Positions 19,790 through 29,315 of a DNA stretch of 64,000 bases are shown here, piece by piece. The stretch covers positions 4,960,001 through 5,024,000 of the forward strand of contig NC_031672.1 of NCBI RefSeq assembly GCF_001640025.1, given 5' to 3'. The stretch's first letter is position 1; the number at the start of each line of letters is the position of its first letter. Below the pieces are notes generated by a model. That model made no database searches. It was not told where the DNA came from and saw only the letters and a list, made by a program, of their open reading frames with translations. The DNA is from Sugiyamaella lignohabitans. Lineage: Eukaryota > Ascomycota > Dipodascomycetes > Dipodascales > Trichomonascaceae. The position numbers and the translations under genes were made by a program.

Positions 19790-21364
19790 TTAGAGATCAG
19801 CGTCCTCCTCATCAGGGAGAGGAAGAGCAGCAGCTTGTTCCATTTCTTGTTGGTATTTGTTCATGAGGTCGGCATCGACAGTGACCTCAGGAGGAGCAAG
19901 GGCAGGCGAAGCGACGAACTCAAGAGAAGGTTGGCCAACAAGCTTACGAGCAAGCCAAAGGAAAGGCTTCTCGAAGTTGTAGTTGGATTTAGCAGAGATA
20001 TCGTAGTATTGGAGGTTCTTCTTACGGTGGAAAGTAATGCTCTTGGCTTTAACCTTTCTCTCCTTAACATCGACCTTGTTACCACACAAGACCACGGGAA
20101 TGTTCTCACAGACACGGACAAGATCACGGTGCCAGTTAGGAACGTTCTTGTAAGTGATACGAGAAGTGACGTCAAACATGATGATACCGCACTGACCGTT
20201 GATATAGTAACCATCACGGAGACCACCGAACTTCTCTTGACCAGCAGTATCCCAGACCTCAAACTTGATCTCACCAACAGTGGTGTAGAATCCAAGAGGA
20301 TATACCTCTACACCTTGAGTGGCATTATATTTCTTCTCGAATTCACCAGTAACGTGACGCTTGACAAAAGTGGTCTGTATAGTTGTGTTAGTATAATGAT
20401 TCTATTTTATCGGTCCTTGACCCCGTCGTCAGATCCTTCTCGAGAACCGTCATACTCAAATCTTCGACTTTGAAGAACAGTGATCCTAACATTAGTAATT
20501 AGGGACTTGTGACATAGGGTAAATGCTGCGTGGGGGACGATGACTGTACATGGAACAAACTTAAATATTTTTTCATATCACCTCAGCATTGTTCTCTAAT
20601 ATGTAACATGACAAGACCCAAAGCTAGACAGCATATACCAGAGCTAATTAAAAAATATTCGTATTAGCTCTGGAATAGCTCATTAGTCCATTCGAAAATC
20701 ATATTAGAGATACAAGTTGGGGCAGCTGGTCGTAGAATTTCTGTTAAATCGAAAACCTCCAGTTCTGAACACACGCCACATGTAATACAACAAAGAATTG
20801 AGCGCAAAAAAAGCGTATACAGTAGCACATTCCAGCCGATCATACCATGGCAACTGCTCAAGACAGATTAATCTAAGTCGACCACCGATATTTGAGAAGC
20901 TCAGGGGCTCCAACAATAAAGTGTAATGTAATAAACATAGCTGTTTTCGAGAATACCATTTTTCGATTAGAGCATTGAGAACTGACAAGATACCCTAGTG
21001 TTTTGGAAAGCCGGTGATTGTTCTTTATTTATCTGTCGAAATATTTCATCTTCCAGCACGGATTCGTGAACATCAGATCATTGGCATGCAAAATATAAAC
21101 AAAAACTCCACCCAGCCAAAACCAGAGGTATAAACAGATTTAGAACTAATACAATCATTAAATGTGACTAACAAGAGATATCCATTTCCCTTGTAGCTTG
21201 TCAATTGTCCCCCACGCATACACTATATTCTAATAGAACGCACGTCTCCTAATACCTCCTTTCTACGATGACTTCCCAACACCATGGTCTCCGTCAAAAC
21301 TTACCTTACCAGTACCACCATCACCGACGAGAACGAGCTTGAAAACAGGAACTTGTTGAGCCAT
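19790..21364 (-). CDS. GSP1: Ran GTPase
   Basis: The Ran GTPase that drives nucleocytoplasmic transport; 214 residues from two exons, 21305-21364 (20 codons) and 19790-20374. The intron (20375-21304) starts GTAAGT and ends TACTAAC...ACAG. It is phase 0 and cuts the P-loop between Lys and Thr of GDGGTGK|TT. Family motifs are present: [25 protein letters not shown], and the acidic tail ending DEEDADL. Switch I reads YNATQGVEV where animals and yeasts usually have ATLGVEV or ATIGVEV, so the residue after the switch threonine is Gln. The exon 1 codons (CTC, GTC, GGT) look highly expressed. Confidence 0.96.
20375..21304 (-). other. Long intron of GSP1
   Basis: A 930-nt intron, far longer than the other introns seen here (49-284 nt). 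The 5' site GTAAGT lies at 21299-21304; the branch TACTAAC sits ~10 nt before the AG. I found no convincing C/D or H/ACA snoRNA. An 8-bp inverted repeat (gagctaat/attagctc) lies near 20641-20673. No reading frame inside looks real. Confidence 0.8.
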
Positions 21365-21849
21365 CTTTATATTATTTACTCTTTTGAATTTTTTTTTATA
21401 CCACGACAAAAAAAAACCTCTTGTGTACTAATGCAACTCTGAGAGTGATGGAAGGAAAGGAAGAAAAAAACAGAGTTTGCTAAAAGAATAACAACAGAGC
21501 CAAAATTTGTCAGTGATAACCCTAACCCAAGTTGCTTCGGTGACTTGTACAAACAAGACGTCCCTGCGTGCGTGAGTGCTCGGGGATGATCAATTTGTCG
21601 GAGATAGCTAGCTTTCATTATTATTATATCAGCATCGGCTACACTGAGGTCATGGTGATCTCAATTTAGCACTTCAACTGTAGCATCCGTGTTACAATTT
21701 ACATGAGAGATCAAAATCTCTTCAGAGTTAGTGGGCGTGACTTATGATCTTATTATTTCATGATGCGGTCGTTATTATATAAATATAAATACAGTACTGA
21801 GAAACTCTGCTAGAGCTAGCAGAGCATGCTCTCAGTAATTTTTTTTAGG
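21365..21849 (-). promoter_or_regulatory. GSP1 upstream region
   Basis: A 485-bp spacer upstream of GSP1 and downstream of YHC1. It carries T/A-rich tracts close to the GSP1 ATG (21385-21420), typical of a strong nucleosome-depleted yeast promoter. No specific site is assigned. Confidence 0.4.
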
Positions 21850-22396
21850 TCATCGCTTGTAAAAAAATGGTGGTGGAGGATAGGATATTCCCGGGATAGC
21901 AGCAGGAGTCGGAAGACGTTTGACCTGTTTTAGAGACTCGAGAGGGCGCGATTTGTCTCGTGGCTTGACGCCAGGTGCTGACTGGTTTAATTTAGAGAGT
22001 TGTTCTGTCTGATCTAGCGCTTTATCAACTGAAGGGCCTGGTGTTTGTGCCCTTAATGTGCTGAATAAGTTTTCTTCTTTAGCGACATCTGAAAATGTGT
22101 TAGCAAATTATTCACCCAATAATCATACCATACTAAATAGGATATAATTGATTACCCCGTAGGAAACCTGGGTTTTTGACTTACTCTCATAATAATCAAT
22201 AACGTATCGAACATGATTACGTCCCTTAATGTGTGACCTTCTGACACTAATTGAGTCGTGCGTTAACGCAGCTGTAAGATAGGTTAGTAGCTAATTTAAT
22301 AGTCTCTGTCTAATGTAATACAATTACATAAGACCTATTTTCCATTTTTGTAGAATTATACTTACAGTCACAATAGTCGCACTTGAATTTCGGCAT
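21850..22396 (-). CDS. YHC1: U1 snRNP protein C
   Basis: U1-C, the zinc-finger protein that stabilises U1 snRNA pairing with the 5' splice site. Three exons (minus strand): 22366-22396, 22185-22271 and 21850-22088, giving 118 residues. The start MPKFKCDYCD matches the invariant U1-C N-terminus. Exon 2 continues SALTHDSISVRRSH and GRNH, supplying the two His of the C2H2 finger, then VRYVIDYYE. The C-terminus ends in a Pro-rich tail (PPPPFFYKR), as in other U1-C proteins. Both introns start GTAAGT, and the second has CTAAC just before its AG. Exon lengths 31+87+239 sum to a whole number of codons. The small exons hide the gene from simple ORF scanning. Confidence 0.93.
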
Positions 22397-22727
22397 CTTA
22401 TAAGTTGCGAATTTGTCATGAAAGAATCAATCTGTTCACAGATGCAATGTATAAAACAATCCCATGAACGGCAGGCCCTTGCCCTTATCATATCTTCCTG
22501 TCTTGTGGTGCGGAGAAGCAAATATCAGTAAAATTGGTATCTTCGTCAAGGATAACTTCTTCTAAGATATTATCGATATTCAGGGTTTTAAGAAAATCTA
22601 TTAGGTAAAGGATTAGATTTTAACATCGATAGAAATTTTTTTTATTTATTTTCATCTCGGGTCATTTCGTACAAGATCTATATAGCCGTTCTATGTTGGA
22701 CATTTAATAGCATCAACTTCTTGATAT
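22397..22727. promoter_or_regulatory. Divergent promoter of YHC1 and the DNA glycosylase gene
   Basis: A 331-bp spacer between divergent genes with poly(dA:dT) around 22635-22650. No other element stands out. Confidence 0.4.
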
Positions 22728-23645
22728 ATGACTGTGTTATCGTTTGGCAATTCTTTAAAACAATTTGGTTTCAAAAAAGAAGCTGAGGAAGAAGAAAATG
22801 GGATCCTAATAGAAGACAACAAAACAAAAGAAGCGGTCACTGTCTGTAAAGTAAAGGGAGAGGAGCCGCCAGAAAATCAACTACCGCCTTCTAGATCTCC
22901 TGTAAGGTCACCTAAAAAGATAAAAAGATCTATTGCCGAAAGTATTAATGACCAAGTATCTGATCCATCGCTGAAAGCGACAAGTCCTAGATCGAGAAGC
23001 AAGAGGGATGAAAAATTAATATTAGATGAAATCAAGGATAAACGACTTGTACCTTTACTACGGCCTGGTCTAAGATGTGTGTTTGTTGGGTTTAATCCTG
23101 GAACCGAATCCGCACTCAAAGGCCACTATTATGCTCATCGATCAAATCTATTTTGGAAGTTGATTTATGAATCTGGTTGTGTAAATAGACCAGTAACCTA
23201 TATTGATGATACCCTGTTGCCTGATGAGTTCGATATCGGATTTACCGACCTGGTAGGTCGACCAACACCAGGTATTAAACAACTATCAGGGCAAGAAATG
23301 ATTCAAGGAGCGCCTATATTAGAGCAGAAAATCGCTAAACATAAACCATACTATGTGTGTCTTGTAGGAAAGGGTATATGGGAGGCGGTATATCGATATA
23401 AGCGTGGTAATAAGCTCCCTGAGAGTTTCCAGTGGGGTTTACAAGCCGAGAAGCTCGGTGGATCAAATATATACGTCGTTCCTTCTACCTCAGGTCTGGC
23501 AGCATCTATATCTCGAGAGACAAAGCTGAAGGTATGGAAAGTACTCGCTGGACTTATAAATGACCCTGTAGTAACTGCCAGTTTGGTCAGTTCTGAACCT
23601 GGAACATGTGACGAAACAAATAATGACAAAAGCAGTCTCAAGTAA
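22728..23645 (+). CDS. TDG: Mismatch-specific uracil/thymine DNA glycosylase (TDG/MUG family)
   Basis: A 305-residue base-excision-repair enzyme of the MUG/TDG family, like S. pombe Thp1. The ~100-residue N-terminus is basic and disordered. The catalytic domain has motif A GFNPGT near residue 121 (family GINPG, with the Asn that positions water) followed by the HRSNLFW block. GFTDLV and R.T.G follow. Motif B is VPSTSG near residue 250, then SRETKLKVWKVL. S. cerevisiae has no TDG/MUG gene, so its presence is informative about lineage. It converges on the twin-CX9C gene with only 39 bp between stop codons, so 3' UTRs probably overlap. Confidence 0.9.
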   Translation: MTVLSFGNSLKQFGFKKEAEEEENGILIEDNKTKEAVTVCKVKGEEPPENQLPPSRSPVRSPKKIKRSIAESINDQVSDPSLKATSPRSRSKRDEKLILDEIKDKRLVPLLRPGLRCVFVGFNPGTESALKGHYYAHRSNLFWKLIYESGCVNRPVTYIDDTLLPDEFDIGFTDLVGRPTPGIKQLSGQEMIQGAPILEQKIAKHKPYYVCLVGKGIWEAVYRYKRGNKLPESFQWGLQAEKLGGSNIYVVPSTSGLAASISRETKLKVWKVLAGLINDPVVTASLVSSEPGTCDETNNDKSSLK

Positions 23646-23684
23646 ATTATAAATATGTCTATGTACAGGTAGGTAGGTACTGAT

Positions 23685-24380
23685 CTATGACCGGTACTTA
23701 ACAGTCGAGCTACGATGGTTGTCAACAGCCGTTTTGAACTGTTCACAGATATCTTCCGTCAATCTACTGTCTGGAGCATGTGCTATTAAGAGATCATCAG
23801 CAAGGCCCTGGATCTTGTTTCGTTCATCTTGACTCAGTGCCAAATTATATCCAAGTACTGCCAACGCATATTCTTGTAATTCAGTACATTTCTGTTGATT
23901 CATTTGTTGAGTTCGACATGATAGAAACCTATCGAATATAGATCCACGAACTATACAATTGGAAAGAGCAACCTCAAATTCTACACAATTGTCTCTGGCG
24001 GCTTGCTGAAGTGATATTTTTCGGCCACCGCCTTTCAGTTCAAAAGACCCTGCACCCAGATGTGAGTATGTTGTTGACACAGTTTCTGCATTTGAAGCAA
24101 ATCCTGGTATAGTTGATATTCCCGCGTTAGTGTCTTTGACATCACTACTACTTGTTTGATCATGCTGTACGGTTTCTGGCGCTAATGACACAGGTGTTGG
24201 CGGTTTGGCCTTTGTATAGAACTCGGTAAGTGATGGATCACGAAACTCGATTTCGGAAGAATTGTTTTCCTTTGATGTTTCTTTAACGGGTTTGGATAAG
24301 GACCACGGCCAAACCATTTTGGTCGAATAAAAACTTGTCAGATGTTGGTGATAGACCTCAGAAATTTCGGGACTGTTCAT
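23685..24380 (-). CDS. Twin-CX9C protein with long N-terminal extension
   Basis: A 231-residue protein I cannot name. Around residues 130-165 two CX9C motifs occur in tandem: C-VEFEVALSN-C and C-RTQQMNQQK-C, separated by a short helix-turn stretch. Twin CX9C proteins are typically imported into the mitochondrial intermembrane space by Mia40 and often assist respiratory complex assembly. After the motif comes a helix (LQEYALAVLGYNLALSQDE) and a further helical C-terminus with one more Cys. The N-terminal ~125 residues are hydrophilic and acidic, unusual for this class. A second Met (residue 22, giving MVWPWSLSKP) could be the real start. Mitochondrial location is inferred from the motif only. 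Confidence 0.65.
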   Translation of the reverse strand: MNSPEISEVYHQHLTSFYSTKMVWPWSLSKPVKETSKENNSSEIEFRDPSLTEFYTKAKPPTPVSLAPETVQHDQTSSSDVKDTNAGISTIPGFASNAETVSTTYSHLGAGSFELKGGGRKISLQQAARDNCVEFEVALSNCIVRGSIFDRFLSCRTQQMNQQKCTELQEYALAVLGYNLALSQDERNKIQGLADDLLIAHAPDSRLTEDICEQFKTAVDNHRSSTVKYRS

Positions 24381-24708
24381 AAGTGGGAAGTTTTGATCGC
24401 TCTAAAAGGGTCTAATGTTTACCCAAGGGTATAGAACAAGGGTGAACTATAGATCAAGATATAGGTTTTATAGTGGTTTGGTGTTAAAATTTACAGCTTA
24501 TCTATAGAGATATATTATTACCATATGATGATTATATGCTCGGAGTACTTAGTTTATTATAGAGTGTGGACTGAAGTTTATGCAGGGTCCTAGGAGCATT
24601 TCCAACATGATATACAAGGCGCGTACCTGCAGCATATGCTTTGCTTGGGAAGTATCCCTCGGGAAGTGAACAAGACTATACTCCAGAATCAACCATCCAT
24701 GGCCTGAC
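24381..24708. promoter_or_regulatory. Divergent promoter of the twin-CX9C gene and AME1
   Basis: A 328-bp AT-rich spacer between divergent starts. No defined site recognised. Confidence 0.35.
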
Positions 24709-26571
24709 ATGTTGCGTAAGTCCACCAGTCCACCTTGGGCCTGATGGCTCTATATAAATATAGAAAGAGGTTTAGTCAAATATTCTAACAGCGTGCAGCT
24801 TCACGTCAGGAACGTCTGAATGCACGGTTAAGAGGAGCTGGGTAAGTTTTGACACACCGGTGGTTCGTGTCCATTGAATTCAAACCTTCAGATTGTGGGA
24901 TCTGTAGTGTCCACTTCAGTTGAATGCAATCTATTGAGAGTCTTCAAAAAATTGACAACGTTCTGACTGGACTGGGAACGGTACAAATGCTAACTGATTT
25001 AGTACTCGACGTGTTGATACAGGATTTACAATTGATCTTGAAGGTGAAGATTTAAGCAGCTCATTTTCCATATCTGTTCCTGAAAAACGGCGTTCAGATG
25101 TCCGTGTCATACAAGCGCCAATAGCTGATTCTTATGAAGATGAGGTACATTTTGAAGGTGACTATATATCTCGCCAGCTGCGACATGAGTCTCGGATACG
25201 AGGTGCTGGTCAAAGGCGAGTAAACGATGACCTATCAATTGTCGTAGGTAAGTATGAACTATGGCTATATATTTCTAGTAGAAATCACGAAACTTACCAA
25301 TAATAGATGGTGATACGACTGTCGCTAGTAGGAGGAGCACACTCGCAGATTCAACTCTCACGATCGAATTCGAAGATGACGAGGATGACGAGGACGATGT
25401 TGACGAAGAAGATCAAGAAGATCAAGAGAGTAATGACGAAGATCAGACCCGCGGAGAAGAGAGAGTAGGAGAATTTGGGCAAATTAATAATTACGACCTA
25501 GATAATGGACAGTATTCTAGCTACCACGAGGGTAGCATATTCGCGAATAGCGATACGACAATGATAAATGATAATGATATCGACCGGGAAACAAATAGCT
25601 TGATGAACTTTAATGACTATGATGACGACAATTATTTCGAGGCAAGTGATTATGAGCCTGGACCGGGACCCGAGGAGGATAATATTGCAGAGAGTTCCCG
25701 AGAAGAACAATCTGTAGTCTTGCTTGGATCAAGAGATGAGCGATTTACAAATGTTATGTCGCAAGATTTAGCATCGGCAAGTGTGTTAGGTATGAAACGA
25801 CACGCTGAAGAAATGTCGCGTACACACAGAGACCATCGTGGGGAGTTAGAAGACCTGTCCGATAACCATACCGAGGAACATGCAGATTCTCAGCATAATG
25901 ATTCTCAGGGAGATGCTGTACTACAAGAGCCTCCACGAGCTGTAATTAAGAGGAGAAGGGCTACTAAAAAACAGAAACAGAGCGAGGATATTGATGAAAG
26001 TACTAGTATGGGCAGATCAAAGTCTATTGTTTTGAAACTACATAAGGTGCCTACCAGCTCTGGTGGGACCAACAAGATAAATGCCATAGACATTGTGTCT
26101 CAGATTGTACTTGACTTAATCCAAATTGCTCAAGAAAAGATCGAAGTGCCATCGTTAAAATATGCTGTTGGGGTATATCATGACACAGTTGCAAAACACT
26201 TCTATCAACTTATAGACGCTGTAGACCTTTCGCAGTCACTCAATGCCTCTATTCGAAAAGCAGAGATAACTCGCAACAACCTTCGGACAAGACTAATGAA
26301 TCTAAGGCAAGAGAGGGCCGATGTTCATGTCGAAATGCAACAAATAAGAGAGGAAAATGCCGAGATCCTATCAGAGCAGGCGAGCCTGCGGGAAATTGGA
26401 CTGTTTAGTGCTGAAATGAAAGACCTTTCAACAAATACACATGTAGTTGAAGATGTTGAAGCAGATCTCACACATCTAGAACCAATCCTATCTTCACAAC
26501 ATGGGGCATATGACCGACTCAGGTCTCTCAATAACCGATTAGAGGAGCTTCTATCACACTGCTCTAACTAA
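24709..26571 (+). CDS. AME1: Inner kinetochore subunit Ame1 (CENP-U)
   Basis: A probable COMA/CENP-U kinetochore subunit linking centromeric chromatin to the Mis12 (MIND) complex. I assembled four exons: 24709-24715, 24799-24841, 25003-25247 and 25307-26571 (519 residues). All three introns start GTAAGT; the first two have CTAAC before the AG. The rebuilt N-terminus reads MLPSRQERLNARLRGAGTR, matching the basic R..RL..R.RG motif by which Ame1 binds Mis12. A highly acidic middle follows, then a basic patch and a C-terminal coiled coil (~430-515, RNNLRTRLMNLRQERADVHV) after the block INAIDIVSQIVLDLI. The splice model is supported by frame agreement and by the N-terminal motif. Okp1/CENP-Q is a less likely alternative. 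Confidence 0.72.
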
Positions 26572-26708
26572 CCTCTTCTATTTATTCATGGTATGGACCA
26601 GTTACAATTGCATAGTGGCTCGACAGTGCCAAGCCTCTTTAACAAATACCTTTTTACAAGCAGTCATCGTCATCATATTTATAATACTAAACTAAACTAG
26701 ACGATTGT

Positions 26709-27618
26709 CTACTCGTCACGAACAAGAGCAGCAATCATTGAGTACAGATAGAAGAAGAACATTATCAAATGGAATGCTAACTTGACGAAGCTCTCTTTCT
26801 TGTGCTTTCCGAGAGTACGGAAAATTTCAGTAGCGTCTAAGAGATGGGTACCTGTGTAGACTTTGTTCATGTTGTACGCAAATAATGGTACATTGAGTAA
26901 GAAAGTAATCCAGTACCCGTTGATAAGGAAGAGAACAGTAAGGACTCCCTGTACTGCAAATTCCGGGAGAATATACTAAACGGGTTAGAGTTTCAATACT
27001 AAAATGCTTGCACCAGAATTACTTACATTATTCAATCTGTTGCAGAGATCAATTGGGTTGATATAGTCTTGCAATGTTAGTTATCCATTAGTTCGGGCGA
27101 TTTTTCCAGCACAATTGAATCATCAAAAGTGTTGCTTTATGCTTTGGTACATTCAATTATTCAAAGGACAAAACAAGAATTGAATAAAAAGAACAATGAG
27201 CCGTGTCATGCTAGAGCCAAAGTCGTTCTGAATCTCAATTTCATCTTCAGATAGTCGACCTTGGAATCGAGCACATTGAGAGAGAGGACTAGGCTCCGTC
27301 TCAAAGTAGAGACAGTTCCATAGTAAATTGTGTCACGTAAATCACACTTACCAACTTCTATATTGTAGTTAGTAATCAATCTATCAATCCTACCTTGGTA
27401 TTTGTGCCACCATCAAATCAGGGGAACTTACCAAGATCACTGTACATAATAGTAAAGAAAACTTGCAAAAACAGGTTCACTGCATTAGCCAGGACGGCAA
27501 ATAGATAGAGCCTGAGATACTATGTTAGTTACCGTTACAACCCTTGAAAGAAAAATAGCGTTTGCAACCGCCACTGTCATATGTCAACTCTATTCACTTA
27601 CCAAGCTTCTCCGGACAT
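26709..27618 (-). CDS. ERV14: Cornichon-family ER cargo receptor
   Basis: Erv14/cornichon, a COPII cargo receptor for membrane proteins leaving the ER; 136 residues against 138 in S. cerevisiae. Five exons (minus strand): 27602-27618, 27432-27511, 27352-27357 (6 nt), 27027-27067 and 26709-26975. The protein starts MSGEAW and continues [59 protein letters not shown] and FFFYLY, all diagnostic. Four introns start GTAAGT. The 6-nt exon supplies the residues between the conserved DLE and DYINP blocks; without it frame and conservation break. Three membrane segments are predicted. No single reading frame exceeds ~90 codons, so the gene is easily missed. Confidence 0.94.
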
Positions 27619-28535
27619 TATAACGACTCAGGGCTGTGTGGATGAATGTTCAAATTTTTGGACACAGTATACAAATTGCACTATGATTAATGAATATACT
27701 TCTCAATTGGAAAGGAAGACAGTTCTGTTAATTCACAATAGCAATTGCCTTGAATATCTGTATAGATCTCTATGTATGACAGAAGGTCAGGACCAGAGGT
27801 GAATTGCTGCAAAGGGCATTTTCGGGCAAAACTGCTGCCAAAACTAACGTTCTAGCGAATTAGATAAGAATCAATTTTTGTCGGTTATAAGTGCAGCGGG
27901 CCATTGCAGCTACTCGGCAGGCATGGGTGGGGGTGATCTCACCCTGTCAGCAGCTATCATGTCCCCCCCCCCCTCCCCTACATTTTCCTATTTTTGTTAT
28001 AACTATTATCGCTTGGAAATTGCAATGCTTAATTGTTCCAGAAGATCATCGAACCAAAAGAAGAAGGTATCGTGTCGACACATACTTTACAGGCACGTTT
28101 AGTTGTCCCGTTTGAAGTTATGAGTAGAGTTTGAGAAGGCACTGGCATGGCAGTTCTATCCGTTCTAATCAAGGATTTAATACCGTTCAAAGCCCTGCTG
28201 TATTTACTAGCTCTAATTGATAGCGTTGATTTTGTAATAGGCGCTACCCCTGAATCTGCTATGCAGGGAGATAAATGTTGCAGCCTCGTCTTCAGTAAGA
28301 GCCACTAGAGATGCTGAAACCAAGCATTATTGAACCTATTGTAACGTTTTTCAGGTGAAAAGGAAAGAACAAACGATTACATCTGCAATATTGGGAGGCC
28401 GGATCTTCACCTCAATAAGTGCTTGAGAGTTTGAAACATGGGGTCATGCAAAATGGTCATAGGCATCGTTACCTGCATATACGTAGATGTACATCTTGAA
28501 ACGGCTCATTGTTATTAGCTACATTCCCAGACCCA
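27619..28535. other. Intergenic, ERV14 promoter and unexplained open stretch
   Basis: A 917-bp spacer between divergent genes. It contains a C run (27963-27973) and, at 28147-28308, an uninterrupted 53-codon plus-strand frame opposite an open minus-strand frame. Neither product resembles a family I know. No tRNA or snRNA was recognised. Confidence 0.4.
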
Positions 28536-29165
28536 ATGCCCAGCTTAGATAATAGCAACGAGTCTACTAATATCGATATTGATGAAGTCGAAGAAGACTC
28601 CGATGAGGAACCGTTGCATTCTTCAATTCCTCCACGAGAGATTCCCAGTTGGAATACCACCAGAAGGCCATTGTCTGAAGCCCAGCAACTGAAATTTAGG
28701 ACATATCTCGACGAGGAGCTAATGCGAATCAATGGGAAATATATACACAGACTGAATGAGCCATCCAGAGGATATGCATCGTTGAAAGAATTGATCGATG
28801 ACCTTGAAAAAGTAGTTGACTTGGTTTGGTACTCGATTACCACCACCACCAATGCACCTGATACGAATTCTCACACAAGCTATCAAACTTATTACCTCCT
28901 TCGAATAGCAGACGATTTTGTGGACTATATAGAAGGATACGAATCTGACCCTTCTCCAGTAGAGATGATTCAATTTGTTCAAAAACTTGATGCAATATTT
29001 ACCAGATTACTGGATCCTCAAGCACCGACCAGGCTAACTAGAACTGACGCAGTTCGGTTGACAAGTATTGCCGAACGAACCCGTATCCAAATAGCTAAAA
29101 GTGTGGTAAGAGGTTACGAGATGGAAATAAGCCAGATTTACTCATCTGTCCTGAGTCAGCCTTAA
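28536..29165 (+). CDS. TFB6: TFIIH-associated Tfb6-like protein
   Basis: A 209-residue protein resembling fungal Tfb6, which dissociates the Ssl2 helicase from TFIIH. The acidic N-terminus (~35 residues) is followed by helical blocks: LKFRTYLDEELMRINGKYI, then SLKELIDDLEKVVDLVWYSI, then YYLLRIADDFVDYIE, FVQKLDAIFTRLLD and SIAERTRIQIAKSV. Their order matches my recollection of the Tfb6 family, but there is no catalytic motif to confirm it. The frame opens upstream at a TTG; the first ATG is 28536-28538. An AG just before (ACATTCCCAG) could be a 3' splice site, so a short upstream exon is possible. It converges on ULS1. Confidence 0.6.
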   Translation: MPSLDNSNESTNIDIDEVEEDSDEEPLHSSIPPREIPSWNTTRRPLSEAQQLKFRTYLDEELMRINGKYIHRLNEPSRGYASLKELIDDLEKVVDLVWYSITTTTNAPDTNSHTSYQTYYLLRIADDFVDYIEGYESDPSPVEMIQFVQKLDAIFTRLLDPQAPTRLTRTDAVRLTSIAERTRIQIAKSVVRGYEMEISQIYSSVLSQP

Positions 29166-29315
29166 TTAGTGAAAGTACTTCGTCTATTTAATTATTGCAA
29201 TCTATTTATTAATAAATCTTACACAAACAAATGACAAACAACAACGCCATGAAACTTGAAACAAAACCCCTGATAAATAACATTTAAAAAAAAATTAAGC
29301 AATTTCCAATTTGAA

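Noticed and set aside
19748..20473. A 241-codon plus-strand open frame
   Set aside because: It lies antisense to GSP1 exon 2, whose codon usage and protein identity are unambiguous; the plus-strand product resembles nothing.
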